From an uncultured Prevotellaceae bacterium (GTDB lineage: Bacteria; Bacteroidota; Bacteroidia; Bacteroidales; Bacteroidaceae): a stretch of DNA of 64,000 nucleotides. A program made the position numbers and the translations under genes. Positions 7,277-15,997 of the stretch are shown in pieces (within the stretch, counting starts at the first letter, position 1; every line of letters begins with the position of its first letter). Location of the stretch: contig ONFE01000007.1 in assembly GCA_900316985.1 (NCBI GenBank), positions 1 through 64,000 of the forward strand. Direction: 5' to 3'. Under the pieces are notes generated by a model. That model ran no database searches. It saw nothing but the letters and a program-made list of their open reading frames with translations, and had not been told where the DNA came from.

Positions 7277-9922
7277 TTACTTAATGACTTTCTTGCCGTC
7301 GTGGATATAGACGCCATGCTGAGGCGAAGTGATGGTCTGACCGTTCAGGTTGTACCATCGGCTTTCCTGCTTTTTGTTGTTTTGGAATTCATTGATTCCT
7401 GTGGCTTCGGTCGTGTGTGCAAAGTTGAACTGGCGGGTAAGTGAGATGCCGTCTTCGGTGGCTGTAACCTTGATGGAAAACAGCTTGTCGCTGGCCGTAG
7501 ATGGGGTGACAATAAGCAGGTTGCCGTTGATTGTGCCTTCGATGCCTTCGGATATGGTATAGGACGGAGCAGAATATCCCGCAAACCAATCGGCAAGATT
7601 GATTTCCGTACTTTCGGCCACTTGGTAGTTTGGCTCGGCCATCCAGTTGAGGTAGTCTTCAAGGTTGGTATAGCCGTCGCCGTCGGGGTCTTCGTTGTTG
7701 TCGGCATTATGGGGATTGGTTCCCTTCAGTTCTTCAAACCAGTCTGGCATTCCGTCCTGATCGGTGTCCCAGTCAGATGGCCGGCTCTCTGTGGTGATGC
7801 CGAGTTTTTCCAAGTCAAAGCCTTCGCACCCCGAGTCTTCCTCGGAGTCTATCAGACCTTTCTTTCCTGAGCGGCTACCCACGGTTGAGGTGGTGCCGTT
7901 GAGTGCCTCACGGACCATTCGCTTATCGTGGTTGTCAAAGCGGGGTAGGGTGCAACCGGCATCGGAAAGTACGTTCTTGAAAGCCGCCTGTGCCGTTTCG
8001 GCGTTGCTTTCAGGATTGAAGAATGCAAACGGAGAGGTGGGCAGCGGGTCCCAGTCAACCACTTGTCCGCCCGATGTGCTGTATTTGTAGGTGGTTCCTT
8101 TTTTGTCTTCTGTCAGCTTTCCGTTGTTCTTTTCCTGACGGATGTTGCCGCTTACATAGACGCTCTGCGTCCCTTTTCCGGTGCCTTCCAGCTGGAGGGT
8201 CATCAATGTCGACTGGCTGGTGGAAGGCCCCATCTTGTAGTAGTTGTTTACGAAATTCATCTCGTGGGTTCCTCCGTCGGTAGCGCGTCCACCCCAGTTA
8301 TAGACCACATTATTATAGACGTCATGATGGCCGTCGTAATATCCGCTGCCGTCGAGTCCGCCTGATATACTCCAGTTTCGGCCTTCGCAATGGGCAAGCA
8401 GGTTGTGGTGGTAGCTTCCGCAGATGCCGCCCATCTCACCGCCTCCGATGGTTGCGGCAAAGCCATGAGCCTTTCCATCGCTATAGTTGGGATGTCCGGC
8501 CACGTTGAGAGCTTCGCTGATGAGCGTATGCTGCAGGGTGAGACTCTTGCCGCCTCTCGAGGAGAATGCCTCGTCGATGGTCCACGAGATGGAGCAATGG
8601 TCCATGATGGAATGGTCGTTGCCCGCCATGCCGAGTCCGTCGAGTCCGATGTTGTCGGGGTCTTCATCGCTGATGTGTCCCCTGCGGTTGCGGATGAAGC
8701 GCGTAATGCCGTCGCTGGCCATTCCGAAGGGTGCACCTCTTAGCATGATGCCTGCTCCGGGAGCGGTCTGTCCGGCTATGGTAACATATTTATCGCCACA
8801 TGTGAGTCGGCTTTTCAGATGGATTTCGCCCGACACGTCGAATACGATGGTGCGCGGCCCGCTCACTTTCTTGATGCCATAGCGGAAAGATCCTTCGATG
8901 GGGGAGGCGTCATCGCCGTTATCTTCCAGATTCGTGACGTGATAGACCGTGCCGTCTCGGCCGCCGATGGCATATTTTCCGTAGCCTTCTGCACCGGGGA
9001 ATGCCAGGTGGCGGGGGCGGAATGTCCAGAGTGTGCCCTTGCTGATTTCGCCATTGGCCATCTCTTCATCGATGCGCCAGTAGTAGGTGGTCATCGAGTA
9101 GAGTCCGCTGACGGTATAGCTGTCGCTCGATGTACTGCCTATTTCAGAGAGACTTTCCGCTGAAGAACCGAACATGACGTGGTGTTTGACGGCTGAGGTG
9201 GCCGGCGTCCATTTCAACGTCACGTTTCCGGCATCGGCGTCTACATGATAGTCCGTATTGGCAGGATAAGGCTCCTGTGCGGTTTTCATGTTGTCCACGA
9301 CGTCGAAGGCCAGGGCGTTGATGGTGACCGAAGTGGTTCCGTAGGAAGTACCGTTCACTGGTTTGGAAAGATAGGAAACGGTAACGCTTTCACCATCGTT
9401 CACCAGGAACTCCACAAACGATTGTCCGCAAGTGACGGTTGAGACATCGCGGATGGTCTGCTTAATACCTGTCAAGACGACGGTGCCGTTTACAAGCACA
9501 TCAATGTCGGGGGCGAGTAGTCCCTCAAAGTTGTTGTGATAGGCCTGCAAAGTGTGCGTTCCGGCAGAGAGTCCGCTGATTTTGACGTCAATCTTGACGG
9601 CTCCGCTTGTTACGATATCATGGCCGTTCTGGTAACCCACCAGTCCGTCGCCGATAAGCTTGTATCCTTTGTTCTCCACACCGTCTTTCCAATAGTTGCT
9701 CGAAACGTATCCGCCGGCATAGTTGGCATCGCAGCTGATGGTGAGCGTGACGCCGTCGAAGGTGCCGATGGCTTCCTTGGTATCGGTAACAGTCCAGGGG
9801 GAATAACCTGTTTCAGTACTTACTTGTTCGTTTCGGCCGGGTTTGTTAAAATCGATTTTTTGAGCAAACAGTCCGCAGACGATATTGATAGCCGTGATTG
9901 TCAGGAGGAGTCTTTTTTTCAT
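7277..9922 (-). CDS. Secreted pectate lyase (PL1-like), multidomain, T9SS-like tail
   Basis: An 881-residue exported enzyme predicted to cleave polygalacturonate by beta-elimination outside the cell. A signal peptide covers residues 1-20 (ending GLFAQ). Beta-sandwich domains, including a fibronectin-III-like one, occupy about 30-305. The right-handed beta-helix lyase begins at AFPGAEGYGKYAIGGRDG (about 307) and contains MDHCSISWTIDEAFSSR. Two calcium-loop motifs, DTDQDGMPDWFEE near 717 and DPDGDGYTNLEDYL near 748, follow. The end (YNLNGQ ... GVYIHDGKKVIK) resembles a type IX secretion C-terminal signal. No TAnnTTTG box is evident upstream. It heads the pectin region with the GH43-PL10 gene, which reads the same way behind a terminator. 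Confidence 0.85.
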   Translation of the reverse strand: MKKRLLLTITAINIVCGLFAQKIDFNKPGRNEQVSTETGYSPWTVTDTKEAIGTFDGVTLTISCDANYAGGYVSSNYWKDGVENKGYKLIGDGLVGYQNGHDIVTSGAVKIDVKISGLSAGTHTLQAYHNNFEGLLAPDIDVLVNGTVVLTGIKQTIRDVSTVTCGQSFVEFLVNDGESVTVSYLSKPVNGTSYGTTSVTINALAFDVVDNMKTAQEPYPANTDYHVDADAGNVTLKWTPATSAVKHHVMFGSSAESLSEIGSTSSDSYTVSGLYSMTTYYWRIDEEMANGEISKGTLWTFRPRHLAFPGAEGYGKYAIGGRDGTVYHVTNLEDNGDDASPIEGSFRYGIKKVSGPRTIVFDVSGEIHLKSRLTCGDKYVTIAGQTAPGAGIMLRGAPFGMASDGITRFIRNRRGHISDEDPDNIGLDGLGMAGNDHSIMDHCSISWTIDEAFSSRGGKSLTLQHTLISEALNVAGHPNYSDGKAHGFAATIGGGEMGGICGSYHHNLLAHCEGRNWSISGGLDGSGYYDGHHDVYNNVVYNWGGRATDGGTHEMNFVNNYYKMGPSTSQSTLMTLQLEGTGKGTQSVYVSGNIRQEKNNGKLTEDKKGTTYKYSTSGGQVVDWDPLPTSPFAFFNPESNAETAQAAFKNVLSDAGCTLPRFDNHDKRMVREALNGTTSTVGSRSGKKGLIDSEEDSGCEGFDLEKLGITTESRPSDWDTDQDGMPDWFEELKGTNPHNADNNEDPDGDGYTNLEDYLNWMAEPNYQVAESTEINLADWFAGYSAPSYTISEGIEGTINGNLLIVTPSTASDKLFSIKVTATEDGISLTRQFNFAHTTEATGINEFQNNKKQESRWYNLNGQTITSPQHGVYIHDGKKVIK

Positions 9923-10041
9923 TTTTATATTCTTTTCTTTACTTTTAAAACGTTTTTTTTCGTGGCTGTACTCAATTGTGTCTATTTTAAAATCCTTTTA
10001 TCATATGCTTTTATCTTTACTCCTTTGTATTTTTGAATAAA

Positions 10042-10075
10042 AAAACCAAATACCCAAATTAGGTATCTGGTTTTC
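10042..10075 (-). terminator. Terminator after the GH43-PL10 gene
   Basis: AAAACCAAATACC and GGTATCTGGTTTT form a near-perfect stem around a short loop. The minus-strand T-run corresponds to plus A-run 10038-10045. It lies 27 bp beyond the stop of 10102-13221. Confidence 0.75.
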
Positions 10076-10101
10076 TTTTTTAGTATAAGAGTTTTGATGA
10101 A

Positions 10102-13100
10102 CTATGGTTTTACGTAATGGATGAGCTGGGCCATGTACTGGATGAACGAGCGGGTGCTATAGCCCAGCACGGGCTTCTCGGGGGTGTAGGGGGAAGTGTC
10201 ATACTCGTCGCCTACGAAGGTTGTACGATACTTGGTTTCATCAGATGGCGCCTGGTTTTCGGGCATGGGTTTGTAGACGTTCGAAATCTGGCTTAGCGGC
10301 GTGAGCCATCCTCCGCCGGGCTGTTGCGTGCGGATGATTTCCTGTACCGTGAGACCGCCTCGGCGCATGCCGCCTTCATAGGCTTTATAATAATAGGTGG
10401 GAACGGCGATGTTCTTCTTCGGATAGAGCAGGGGAGAGGAGGCCGTCACTTCCTTTACGTTGGCCTTCATCAATGCGTGATAATCGTGCTCCAGGGCATC
10501 GGGGTTGATGAATGCACACGAGCCGTAGTGGGCGATGGTGCCGCTGATCTCGCCGTCGGTATAGTACTCTCCGTTGCCTACGTTGCTTCCGCGGCGGTGG
10601 ACGTACATCGGCGTGCCGTCTTCAGGTAGGAGAAAGCGCGGAGCCAGGAATCCCTCGGTAATAGGGCGGTAGTAGGTGTAGCGCCTGGCCACTTCGTCGG
10701 GTAGCCGTTGGGAACGGAGGAAGTCGATGGCTGCAGGGATGCCTTTGAGGAACTTCTGCTCGCCGGTGAGCCGGTAGTAGTCCATCATGGCCCTGACCAT
10801 GCGCACGGTGGTGCCGGTATTGACCGAGCGGGGCTCATAGCTGCGGGCATGGGCGGGCTTGAGCGTCTTCACGAAGTATTGGTCGCCCCATCCGGCCAAT
10901 GGTGCGGGCTGCTGGAGGCGGAGTGTGAGGTCGAGTGCCTTGTGGATGGGACGGAGCAAATCTTTGCGCCCCAGTTCCTGATAGCATTGGATAAGGAATT
11001 CGATGTTGGCTGGCATCACGTCGTCGTTGAGGGTGACGAAGGATGAATAGTCTTCCTTGCCTCGGAAGGGATGGTCGTACATGAGCGGATAGCGCTGGGG
11101 CCAGCCGCCGTTGGCGTACTGACTCTCGAGCATGAATGCGATGACCTTGTCGAGTGCCTTGCGCACCTCGGGGTCTTTCTTCTCGAGATAGACGCGAAGC
11201 ATCAGGGTGGCGCAGACGGAGGTGGCCTCGTCGTCGAAGGTGCTGTTGCCATAATAGTGCTGGAACTCCTCCAGACGCCATGCCTGACGGCCGATGGTGC
11301 GATAGAACTCCTTGAGCTGTTGTTCGCCCGCGAGGTCTTCCACGTAGTTCCATCCGCCTTCGGGATGCTGGACGGAGATGAGCACCCGGGCAATCTTCAG
11401 CGCCTGTTCGTAGTAGTATTCATCGCCGGTGGCATGATAGGCATCGAGCATCAGGTGACCCACGGAAGGGGTGCTGGGCGACTGTATCCAGACCATCGTA
11501 CGGTAGGGGGCTTCGAGTTCTCCCCACTGGCGGCTGCGGTCGGGCAGGTAGTTCCATACGAAGGCTCCCCGGTAGCTGATGCTATCCATCATGAAGGCCG
11601 TGGCGCGGCGCATCGCTTCCTTTGCCTCCTCGATGTCGAGATTGCGGTACGTAAAGTGGGTGAAGGTGGCCGTCCCCTTGCCGCAACAGAAGATGCCCGG
11701 CAGTACCGACTGGAACTGATAGAGCGTGTTGTGGTTATAGCCTGAGCAGTCCATGCCCCAGGTCTCGCGTTGCCATCGTTTTCCGTCGTAGCTGTAGGAA
11801 CCGGTCACCACGTGATTATCGTTTCTGAGGCGGAGCCACATTCTGCGGGTGTCGCCCTGTGGGTGCATGCCGCCCCCGCTCTGGCCGCCCTTGCGGTAAC
11901 GGTAGCGGCGTTGGCCGTCGAAGGCTGTTCCCATGTGGAACACGCTGTCGTAGTAGAGCACGAGTCCTGCACGCGTCTCGGCATCGCTCAGTTCAATCTC
12001 GGCCTCAATCTCGTAGCGGTGGTCGCCGGCTACGAACATCAGCGGGGAGGAATTGCCGGGAAGGGTGCCTTTGGCCTTCAGGCGGATGCCGCTCGTGACA
12101 TATTGGATGCGCTCCGGCTCGTTGGCACGATAGAACTTCCAGGAGCCTCCAACTCCACCAAAGGGGGAGAGTATTGAAGCGGACTTGGTGCTTCCCCCTA
12201 TCGGGGGGATAGAGAGGGGGGCTTCTATGGGCCCTACGGGGTCGGCACTGAGTCCCTCATGGTCTCTGATGAGCGGGCGAAACCATCCATCTTCGGTCAT
12301 TTCCAGAGGTTCGAGGAGCGTCTGGCGTCCCAGGTCGGTAAAACCATTCTCGTAGGCGTGATAGACGCAATACCAGCGGCCGTCGGGGGTGTCGATGAGC
12401 GAGCCGTGTCCGCGGCTCCACCAGCGGTTGCTGTTGGCATAGGTGTGGATGAGCGGATTGTAGGGGCTGTCCTCCCAGGGACCGTTGATGCTCTTCGAGC
12501 GGGCCACGACCACCATGTGGCTGGTGGGAGGTCCGGCCGTGCCGCCTTCGGCATTCAGGTAATAGTAGTAGTCGCCGATCTTGCGGAGCTTGGGACCTTC
12601 TAGGCAGAAGCCCTCGGTGAGCCATTCCTCGGGATATTTCCATCCGGGATAGACTACCTCTTCGGTGCCCGGCACCACATGGAGTCCGTCAGGGGTCAGT
12701 TTGGCCCGCTTGCCGGCACTGAGAAAGAGCCACCGTTGTCCGTCTTCGCCCACCACGTGGCAGGGGTCGATGTTTGCCACTCCCAAATCCACGGGTTCAC
12801 TCCACGGGCCGTAGGGGGAGTCGGCGGTCACTACGAAGTTCATGCGGCTATTGGGCTTCAGGTCGCGTCCGGCCTTCTTGCGCACGGCATCCGACGGATA
12901 GGCCACCGTGAAATAGATATAGTACTTGCCGTTATACTTGCAGATATCCGGAGCCCACACGGAACCCAGGAAGGTGTTGAGTGCCGAGCTGATGGGCTCC
13001 CAGTGGACCAGGTCGCGGCTATGGAAGACTACGAGTCCCGGCACGTAGTCGAAGGCACTATGCGTCATGTAATAGTCCTCGCCGTCGCGCATGATGGTGG

Positions 13101-13221
13101 GGTCGGGATAGTCGCCAGCCAGGATGGGATTAGTGTAGGTGGAACGCTGGGCTTTGAGTGTCGCCGGTGTGCTCCACAGGGCAATAAGGCATAGAAATGC
13201 GATGATAGATTTTGTTTGCAT
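10102..13221 (-). CDS. Bifunctional GH43 glycosidase - PL10 pectate lyase
   Basis: A 1039-residue exported enzyme. A signal peptide (1-24, ending LKAQ) precedes a GH43 five-bladed propeller: catalytic base D40 in GDYPDPTIMRDG, modulator D92 in VWAPDICKYNGKYY, acid E208 in FCLEGPKL. A beta-sandwich (about 365-530) follows. The C-terminal half is a PL10-type pectic acid lyase, recognised by YANGGWPQRYP near 703 and the alpha/alpha-barrel pattern around it. GH43 side-chain removal (arabinose or xylose) and PL10 backbone cleavage would work together on pectin. The linker at about 335-362 is encoded by a G/C-rich palindromic repeat (12141-12233). The gene has its own promoter (-7 box, plus CAAATATA 13247-13254) and a terminator. 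Confidence 0.88.
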   Translation of the reverse strand: MQTKSIIAFLCLIALWSTPATLKAQRSTYTNPILAGDYPDPTIMRDGEDYYMTHSAFDYVPGLVVFHSRDLVHWEPISSALNTFLGSVWAPDICKYNGKYYIYFTVAYPSDAVRKKAGRDLKPNSRMNFVVTADSPYGPWSEPVDLGVANIDPCHVVGEDGQRWLFLSAGKRAKLTPDGLHVVPGTEEVVYPGWKYPEEWLTEGFCLEGPKLRKIGDYYYYLNAEGGTAGPPTSHMVVVARSKSINGPWEDSPYNPLIHTYANSNRWWSRGHGSLIDTPDGRWYCVYHAYENGFTDLGRQTLLEPLEMTEDGWFRPLIRDHEGLSADPVGPIEAPLSIPPIGGSTKSASILSPFGGVGGSWKFYRANEPERIQYVTSGIRLKAKGTLPGNSSPLMFVAGDHRYEIEAEIELSDAETRAGLVLYYDSVFHMGTAFDGQRRYRYRKGGQSGGGMHPQGDTRRMWLRLRNDNHVVTGSYSYDGKRWQRETWGMDCSGYNHNTLYQFQSVLPGIFCCGKGTATFTHFTYRNLDIEEAKEAMRRATAFMMDSISYRGAFVWNYLPDRSRQWGELEAPYRTMVWIQSPSTPSVGHLMLDAYHATGDEYYYEQALKIARVLISVQHPEGGWNYVEDLAGEQQLKEFYRTIGRQAWRLEEFQHYYGNSTFDDEATSVCATLMLRVYLEKKDPEVRKALDKVIAFMLESQYANGGWPQRYPLMYDHPFRGKEDYSSFVTLNDDVMPANIEFLIQCYQELGRKDLLRPIHKALDLTLRLQQPAPLAGWGDQYFVKTLKPAHARSYEPRSVNTGTTVRMVRAMMDYYRLTGEQKFLKGIPAAIDFLRSQRLPDEVARRYTYYRPITEGFLAPRFLLPEDGTPMYVHRRGSNVGNGEYYTDGEISGTIAHYGSCAFINPDALEHDYHALMKANVKEVTASSPLLYPKKNIAVPTYYYKAYEGGMRRGGLTVQEIIRTQQPGGGWLTPLSQISNVYKPMPENQAPSDETKYRTTFVGDEYDTSPYTPEKPVLGYSTRSFIQYMAQLIHYVKP
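12141..12233. repeat. G/C-rich palindromic repeat inserted in frame (copy A)
   Basis: The stretch holds CCTCCAACTCCACC, AAGGGGGAGAG, GAAGC/GCTTC arms and TTCCCCCTATCGGGGGGA, a style seen again at 17183-17222, 49824-49931, 56510-56544 and 62827-62888. It encodes a Pro/Gly/Ser linker (IPPIGGSTKSASILS) between the GH43 and sandwich domains and keeps the frame open. The match to the other copies is in design, not exact sequence. Confidence 0.5.
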
Positions 13222-13246
13222 TATTAGTAGATCTTGTAGTTCGGCA

Positions 13247-13306
13247 CAAATATAAAGATTTTTTTTCTATTTTGGAGTAATTTGTACGAAAAAATTCTTA
13301 TCTTTG
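13247..13306. promoter_or_regulatory. Divergent promoters of GH43-PL10 and cupin genes
   Basis: A minus -7 box (plus CAAATATA, 13247-13254) serves the GH43-PL10 gene with a leader of about 20 nt. A plus -7 box TATCTTTG (13299-13306) serves the cupin gene with a leader of about 50 nt. The 143-bp spacing allows shared control. Confidence 0.65.
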
Positions 13307-13364
13307 CCGTCGAAAGCAGAAAAAGAGAATAAACTACCAATAATTAATCAAAAAACAACAACGT

Positions 13365-13889
13365 ATGGAAAAGATTCTTTTAGTTTTAGTGGCTGCCCTT
13401 GTGCTCCTGTTCATAGGTTGCAAGAGCCACAAGTCGGATAAATGTAATGAAGAATGCATCACCGACAGTACCCACACCGCTGCTCCTCATGGCGTGATTA
13501 CCACAACCGACGACGGACAGGTGGTCTATACCCGCGACATCACCACCAAGAGCGAACCCTTCGTGTTTGACAAGGACCAGGAATGGGAGCGCACGGGAGA
13601 TCCCGGCGAGGTGTATCGCAAGGTGATGGGCTATAACGACAATCTGATGATGGTGAAGGTGAAGTTCAAGAAGGGTTCTGAGGGCAAGCTCCATAGCCAT
13701 CCCCATTGCCAGATTACTTACGTGGAGAGCGGCGCCTTCGAGTTTACCATTGACGGAGTCACCAAGATTGTGCGTGCCGGCGATGTGCTGATGAAGGTTC
13801 CCAACGTGGAACACGGATGCAAGTGTCTTGAGGACGGTGTGCTCATCGACACCTTCACGCCCATGCGCAGCACCTTCCTGAAGAAATAA
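13365..13889 (+). CDS. Cupin-domain lipoprotein
   Basis: A 174-residue envelope lipoprotein: the signal peptide ends in the lipobox LFIGC (Cys about 19). Residues 100-170 form one cupin barrel with the metal-site motif GKLHSHPHCQITYVESG and the second motif PNVEHGCKC. The arrangement resembles KdgF-type cupins, which help linearise unsaturated uronates released from pectin. That fits its divergent position next to GH43-PL10, but KdgF proteins are usually cytoplasmic and this one is membrane-anchored, so the role is an inference. It starts at ATG 13365 behind a clear -7 box. Confidence 0.75.
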   Translation: MEKILLVLVAALVLLFIGCKSHKSDKCNEECITDSTHTAAPHGVITTTDDGQVVYTRDITTKSEPFVFDKDQEWERTGDPGEVYRKVMGYNDNLMMVKVKFKKGSEGKLHSHPHCQITYVESGAFEFTIDGVTKIVRAGDVLMKVPNVEHGCKCLEDGVLIDTFTPMRSTFLKK

Positions 13890-13899
13890 AGTGCTTCGC

Positions 13900-14100
13900 A
13901 AATGTAGAATGTAGAGTGTAGAATGTAGCATTTTCGTGCAAACGAATGCAGAGCCAAGTTTTCTTGAGCTATGCTGAGTGCAGCCGAAAATCATGAATGA
14001 AATTCATAATTATGATTACTTTTCAAGGCAGAATTCTGTGTAGATTATGGGCTTGCCTGGTAATCATCATTCTACATTCTACATTCTCAATTCTACATTC
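13900..14100. repeat. Inverted-repeat element with TGTAGAA-tandem arms
   Basis: The left arm (13901-13928, AATGTAGAATGTAGAGTGTAG...) and right arm (14069-14100, ATTCTACATTCTACATTC...) are inverted with about 24 of 28 positions matching. A small hairpin GCATT...AATGC lies at 13928-13949. The right arm is translated as ILHSTFSILHS near the start of the downstream protease gene. Confidence 0.6.
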
Positions 14101-14932
14101 AAAAGAACTGACCGACACCATTCCGCTGACCTTCGAATACAACATGCCCGTGGTGAAAGCCCTCATCAACGGTCAGGAGCGGCGTTTCCTGCTTGATACG
14201 GGCTCTTCGGCAAGCATCCTCATGCTCGGCACGGGCGACGGCTACGTCTTGGCGGGTGACAGCATCGAGATGGAGGACGCCTACGGGGAAAAGGAAATGA
14301 CTGGCTATACGCAGGCCGATTTCTGTCTGGGGTGTTTCGAAGGGAAAAAGAACTTCTATTTCATGCCCTACAACGAGGTGTTGCACGGACTTTTCGACGG
14401 CATTCTCGGCATGGACTACCTGGAGTATATGGGGGTGGTCGTGAAAATCGACGTGAAACGAGGTCATCTGATCGTGACCACCGACAAGCGGCTCTTCAAC
14501 CGCGAAAAGCGGAAGAAAACCACCTACAAGCGCGACAAGACCGACAGGTTGCCGAAACTGAAGGTGAAGATGAGTCCCGGCGGAAAGGTAAAGAACGTGC
14601 TCTTCGACACGGGATTCAACGAAATGCTGGAATTGTGCATGGAGGATTTTGAGCGGCTGATGAATTCACGTCGCGGAGAGGACTTCCGACAACAGCTCAC
14701 GGGAACGGCTTACGGAGGGAATCAGGGAACGGCCTTGCAACAAAGGGATTCCGTGGGAAGGACCAACTTCAGGCTGAAGGAAATGAAGGCTTTGAAAACG
14801 AAGTTGTATGACATTGACGCACATGCTGAAGTAACATCCGATAGTAAAGTTGGGGCCGCCATCCTGAACCATGGGGCCGTCATCATCCATGCCAGGAAGC
14901 GGAAAATCTACTTTCTCCCGAATGGGGAATGA
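13997..14932 (+). CDS. Retropepsin-like aspartyl protease, exported
   Basis: A 311-residue single-chain aspartic protease with two DTG motifs: FLLDTGSSAS near residue 67 and VLFDTGFNEM near 203. These supply the two catalytic aspartates of an internally duplicated pepsin/retropepsin fold. The N-terminus (CRLWACLVIIILHSTFSILHS) is hydrophobic and acts as a signal peptide or anchor, but its last third is encoded by the tandem arm of the repeat at 13900-14100. The original start may therefore have been replaced. ATG 14012 is an alternative start. No -7 box is obvious, and it could be read through from the cupin gene. The substrate is unknown. Confidence 0.7.
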   Translation: MKFIIMITFQGRILCRLWACLVIIILHSTFSILHSKELTDTIPLTFEYNMPVVKALINGQERRFLLDTGSSASILMLGTGDGYVLAGDSIEMEDAYGEKEMTGYTQADFCLGCFEGKKNFYFMPYNEVLHGLFDGILGMDYLEYMGVVVKIDVKRGHLIVTTDKRLFNREKRKKTTYKRDKTDRLPKLKVKMSPGGKVKNVLFDTGFNEMLELCMEDFERLMNSRRGEDFRQQLTGTAYGGNQGTALQQRDSVGRTNFRLKEMKALKTKLYDIDAHAEVTSDSKVGAAILNHGAVIIHARKRKIYFLPNGE

Positions 14933-14933
14933 A

Positions 14934-14960
14934 GGGGGGCAAAAAAATTGAGTCGCCCCC
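14934..14960. terminator. Hairpin after the aspartyl protease gene
   Basis: GGGGGC (14935-14940) and GCCCCC (14955-14960) enclose a 14-nt loop holding an A7 run. Neither strand has a T-run after the stem, so terminator function is uncertain. The rest of 14961-15035 shows no gene. Confidence 0.4.
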
Positions 14961-15035
14961 AATGATTTGAGGACGACCCGGCGATCTTGATTTCAGGTAA
15001 AGAAGGGTAAAAAGTATAAAATTATGTAACTGATG

Positions 15036-15151
15036 CAAAGGTAGGGGTTTTTCAGGGAGTGAAAAACATTCTGGGTGTTTTCTTACTTCTTTTGTTGCGA
15101 CAAACGCCGAAATTTGCGACAAATCGGGGGAATGGCAGTAAAATTTGTCGC
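15036..15151 (-). promoter_or_regulatory. GCGACA-box operator and promoter, copy 3
   Basis: GCGACA boxes start at 15097 and 15116 (19 bp apart) and TGTCGC ends at 15151. The minus -7 box (plus CAAAGGTA 15036-15043) is 51 bp from GTTGCGACA. The transcript would run from about 15030 toward the hairpin at 14960-14934 and the 3' end of the protease gene. No ATG-start frame lies in it, so a short or antisense RNA is the likely product. The remainder of 14933-15262 shows no gene. Confidence 0.6.
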
Positions 15152-15262
15152 ATTGAGAGATTTTTTCTCCGATTTTTCCATTTTTGGGGTAAAAAAGTAA
15201 AGGGACGCGCATCGTTGGATGTACGCCCCAGGAACATATAATTTGAAAGATTTAAAGATGTA

Positions 15263-15700
15263 TCAATCTTCGATGTCGATGACCTGATAGCGGCCGTTGA
15301 AGGAGATGCCCGTGCCGTTGGCGAGTTTCACATCGGTGAGCCCGTGGTCCTTCCTGATTTTCTGGATGGCGCTCTTCGGGTAGTTTTTCTTGATATAAGT
15401 TTCAATGGCTTGGGGAATGAAGAAGGAGGGAACCCGTGAGGAGAAGCATTCGACACCCGTCCATTGGCCGTTGCTGTTGAACTCTATCTTGTCTCCGTCT
15501 TTGAAGAAGACGTCGTAGTCCTTGAACATAAAGCCGTCTGACATGGTCAGCGAGATCAGCTTCTGATCGAAGTGGGAGTTGACAACCGTCTGTGCCGTGA
15601 GAGGCAGTTGATTGAAGCGAATGGCTTTGGCATTGCCTGCCATTGCGGAGGTCTGGATGACGATGACTACGAAAAGTCCGAATAGTATTGTTAAAACCAT
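15263..15700 (-). CDS. Periplasmic PepSY-like protein
   Basis: A 145-residue exported protein of the PepSY-like group common in Bacteroidales. A signal peptide (MVLTILFGLFVVIVIQTSAMAG) precedes one PepSY-type domain: LPLTAQTVVNSHFDQKLIS, then DVFFKDGDKIEFNSNGQW, and IPQAIETYIKKNYPKSAIQKI. Such domains are thought to bind or inhibit partner proteins in the envelope; the partner here is unknown. I start it at ATG 15700. The upstream ATG at 15736 lies only 4 bp from the -7 box (15747-15740), whereas 15700 leaves an A-rich leader of about 35 nt typical of these bacteria. Its promoter carries copy 4 of the GCGACA operator. Confidence 0.75.
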   Translation of the reverse strand: MVLTILFGLFVVIVIQTSAMAGNAKAIRFNQLPLTAQTVVNSHFDQKLISLTMSDGFMFKDYDVFFKDGDKIEFNSNGQWTGVECFSSRVPSFFIPQAIETYIKKNYPKSAIQKIRKDHGLTDVKLANGTGISFNGRYQVIDIED

Positions 15701-15739
15701 AATAGTAATATTTTTATTGTTGTTTCTTGTTTTCATTTG

Positions 15740-15855
15740 CAAAGATAATTAGGTTTCCGGTCAGGTTGGTGAGAATGGCATGTATTTTGGTCATAGTTGT
15801 TGCGACACCAGCCGTTTTTTGCGACAAAACGCGGATGGACGTAGAATTTTGTCGC
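15740..15855 (-). promoter_or_regulatory. GCGACA-box operator and promoter, copy 4
   Basis: GCGACA boxes start at 15802 and 15821 (19 bp apart) and TGTCGC ends at 15855. The minus -7 box TATCTTTG (plus CAAAGATA 15740-15747) is 52 bp from GTTGCGACA. It drives the PepSY-like gene. The divergent SH3 gene has its own -7-like box TATCTTCG at 15959-15966, 104 bp from the operator. Confidence 0.65.
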
Positions 15856-15997
15856 GTGTCAGGGTGATTTTTAAGATGAAATGGGGTTCGGAACCATACA
15901 TTTTGTAATCAGAACTTCTTTTTTGGCCAAAAACTTGGATAACTTTGGAATTTTTTTGTATCTTCGCAACGTAAACCAATTAAATAAGGTAAAGAAG

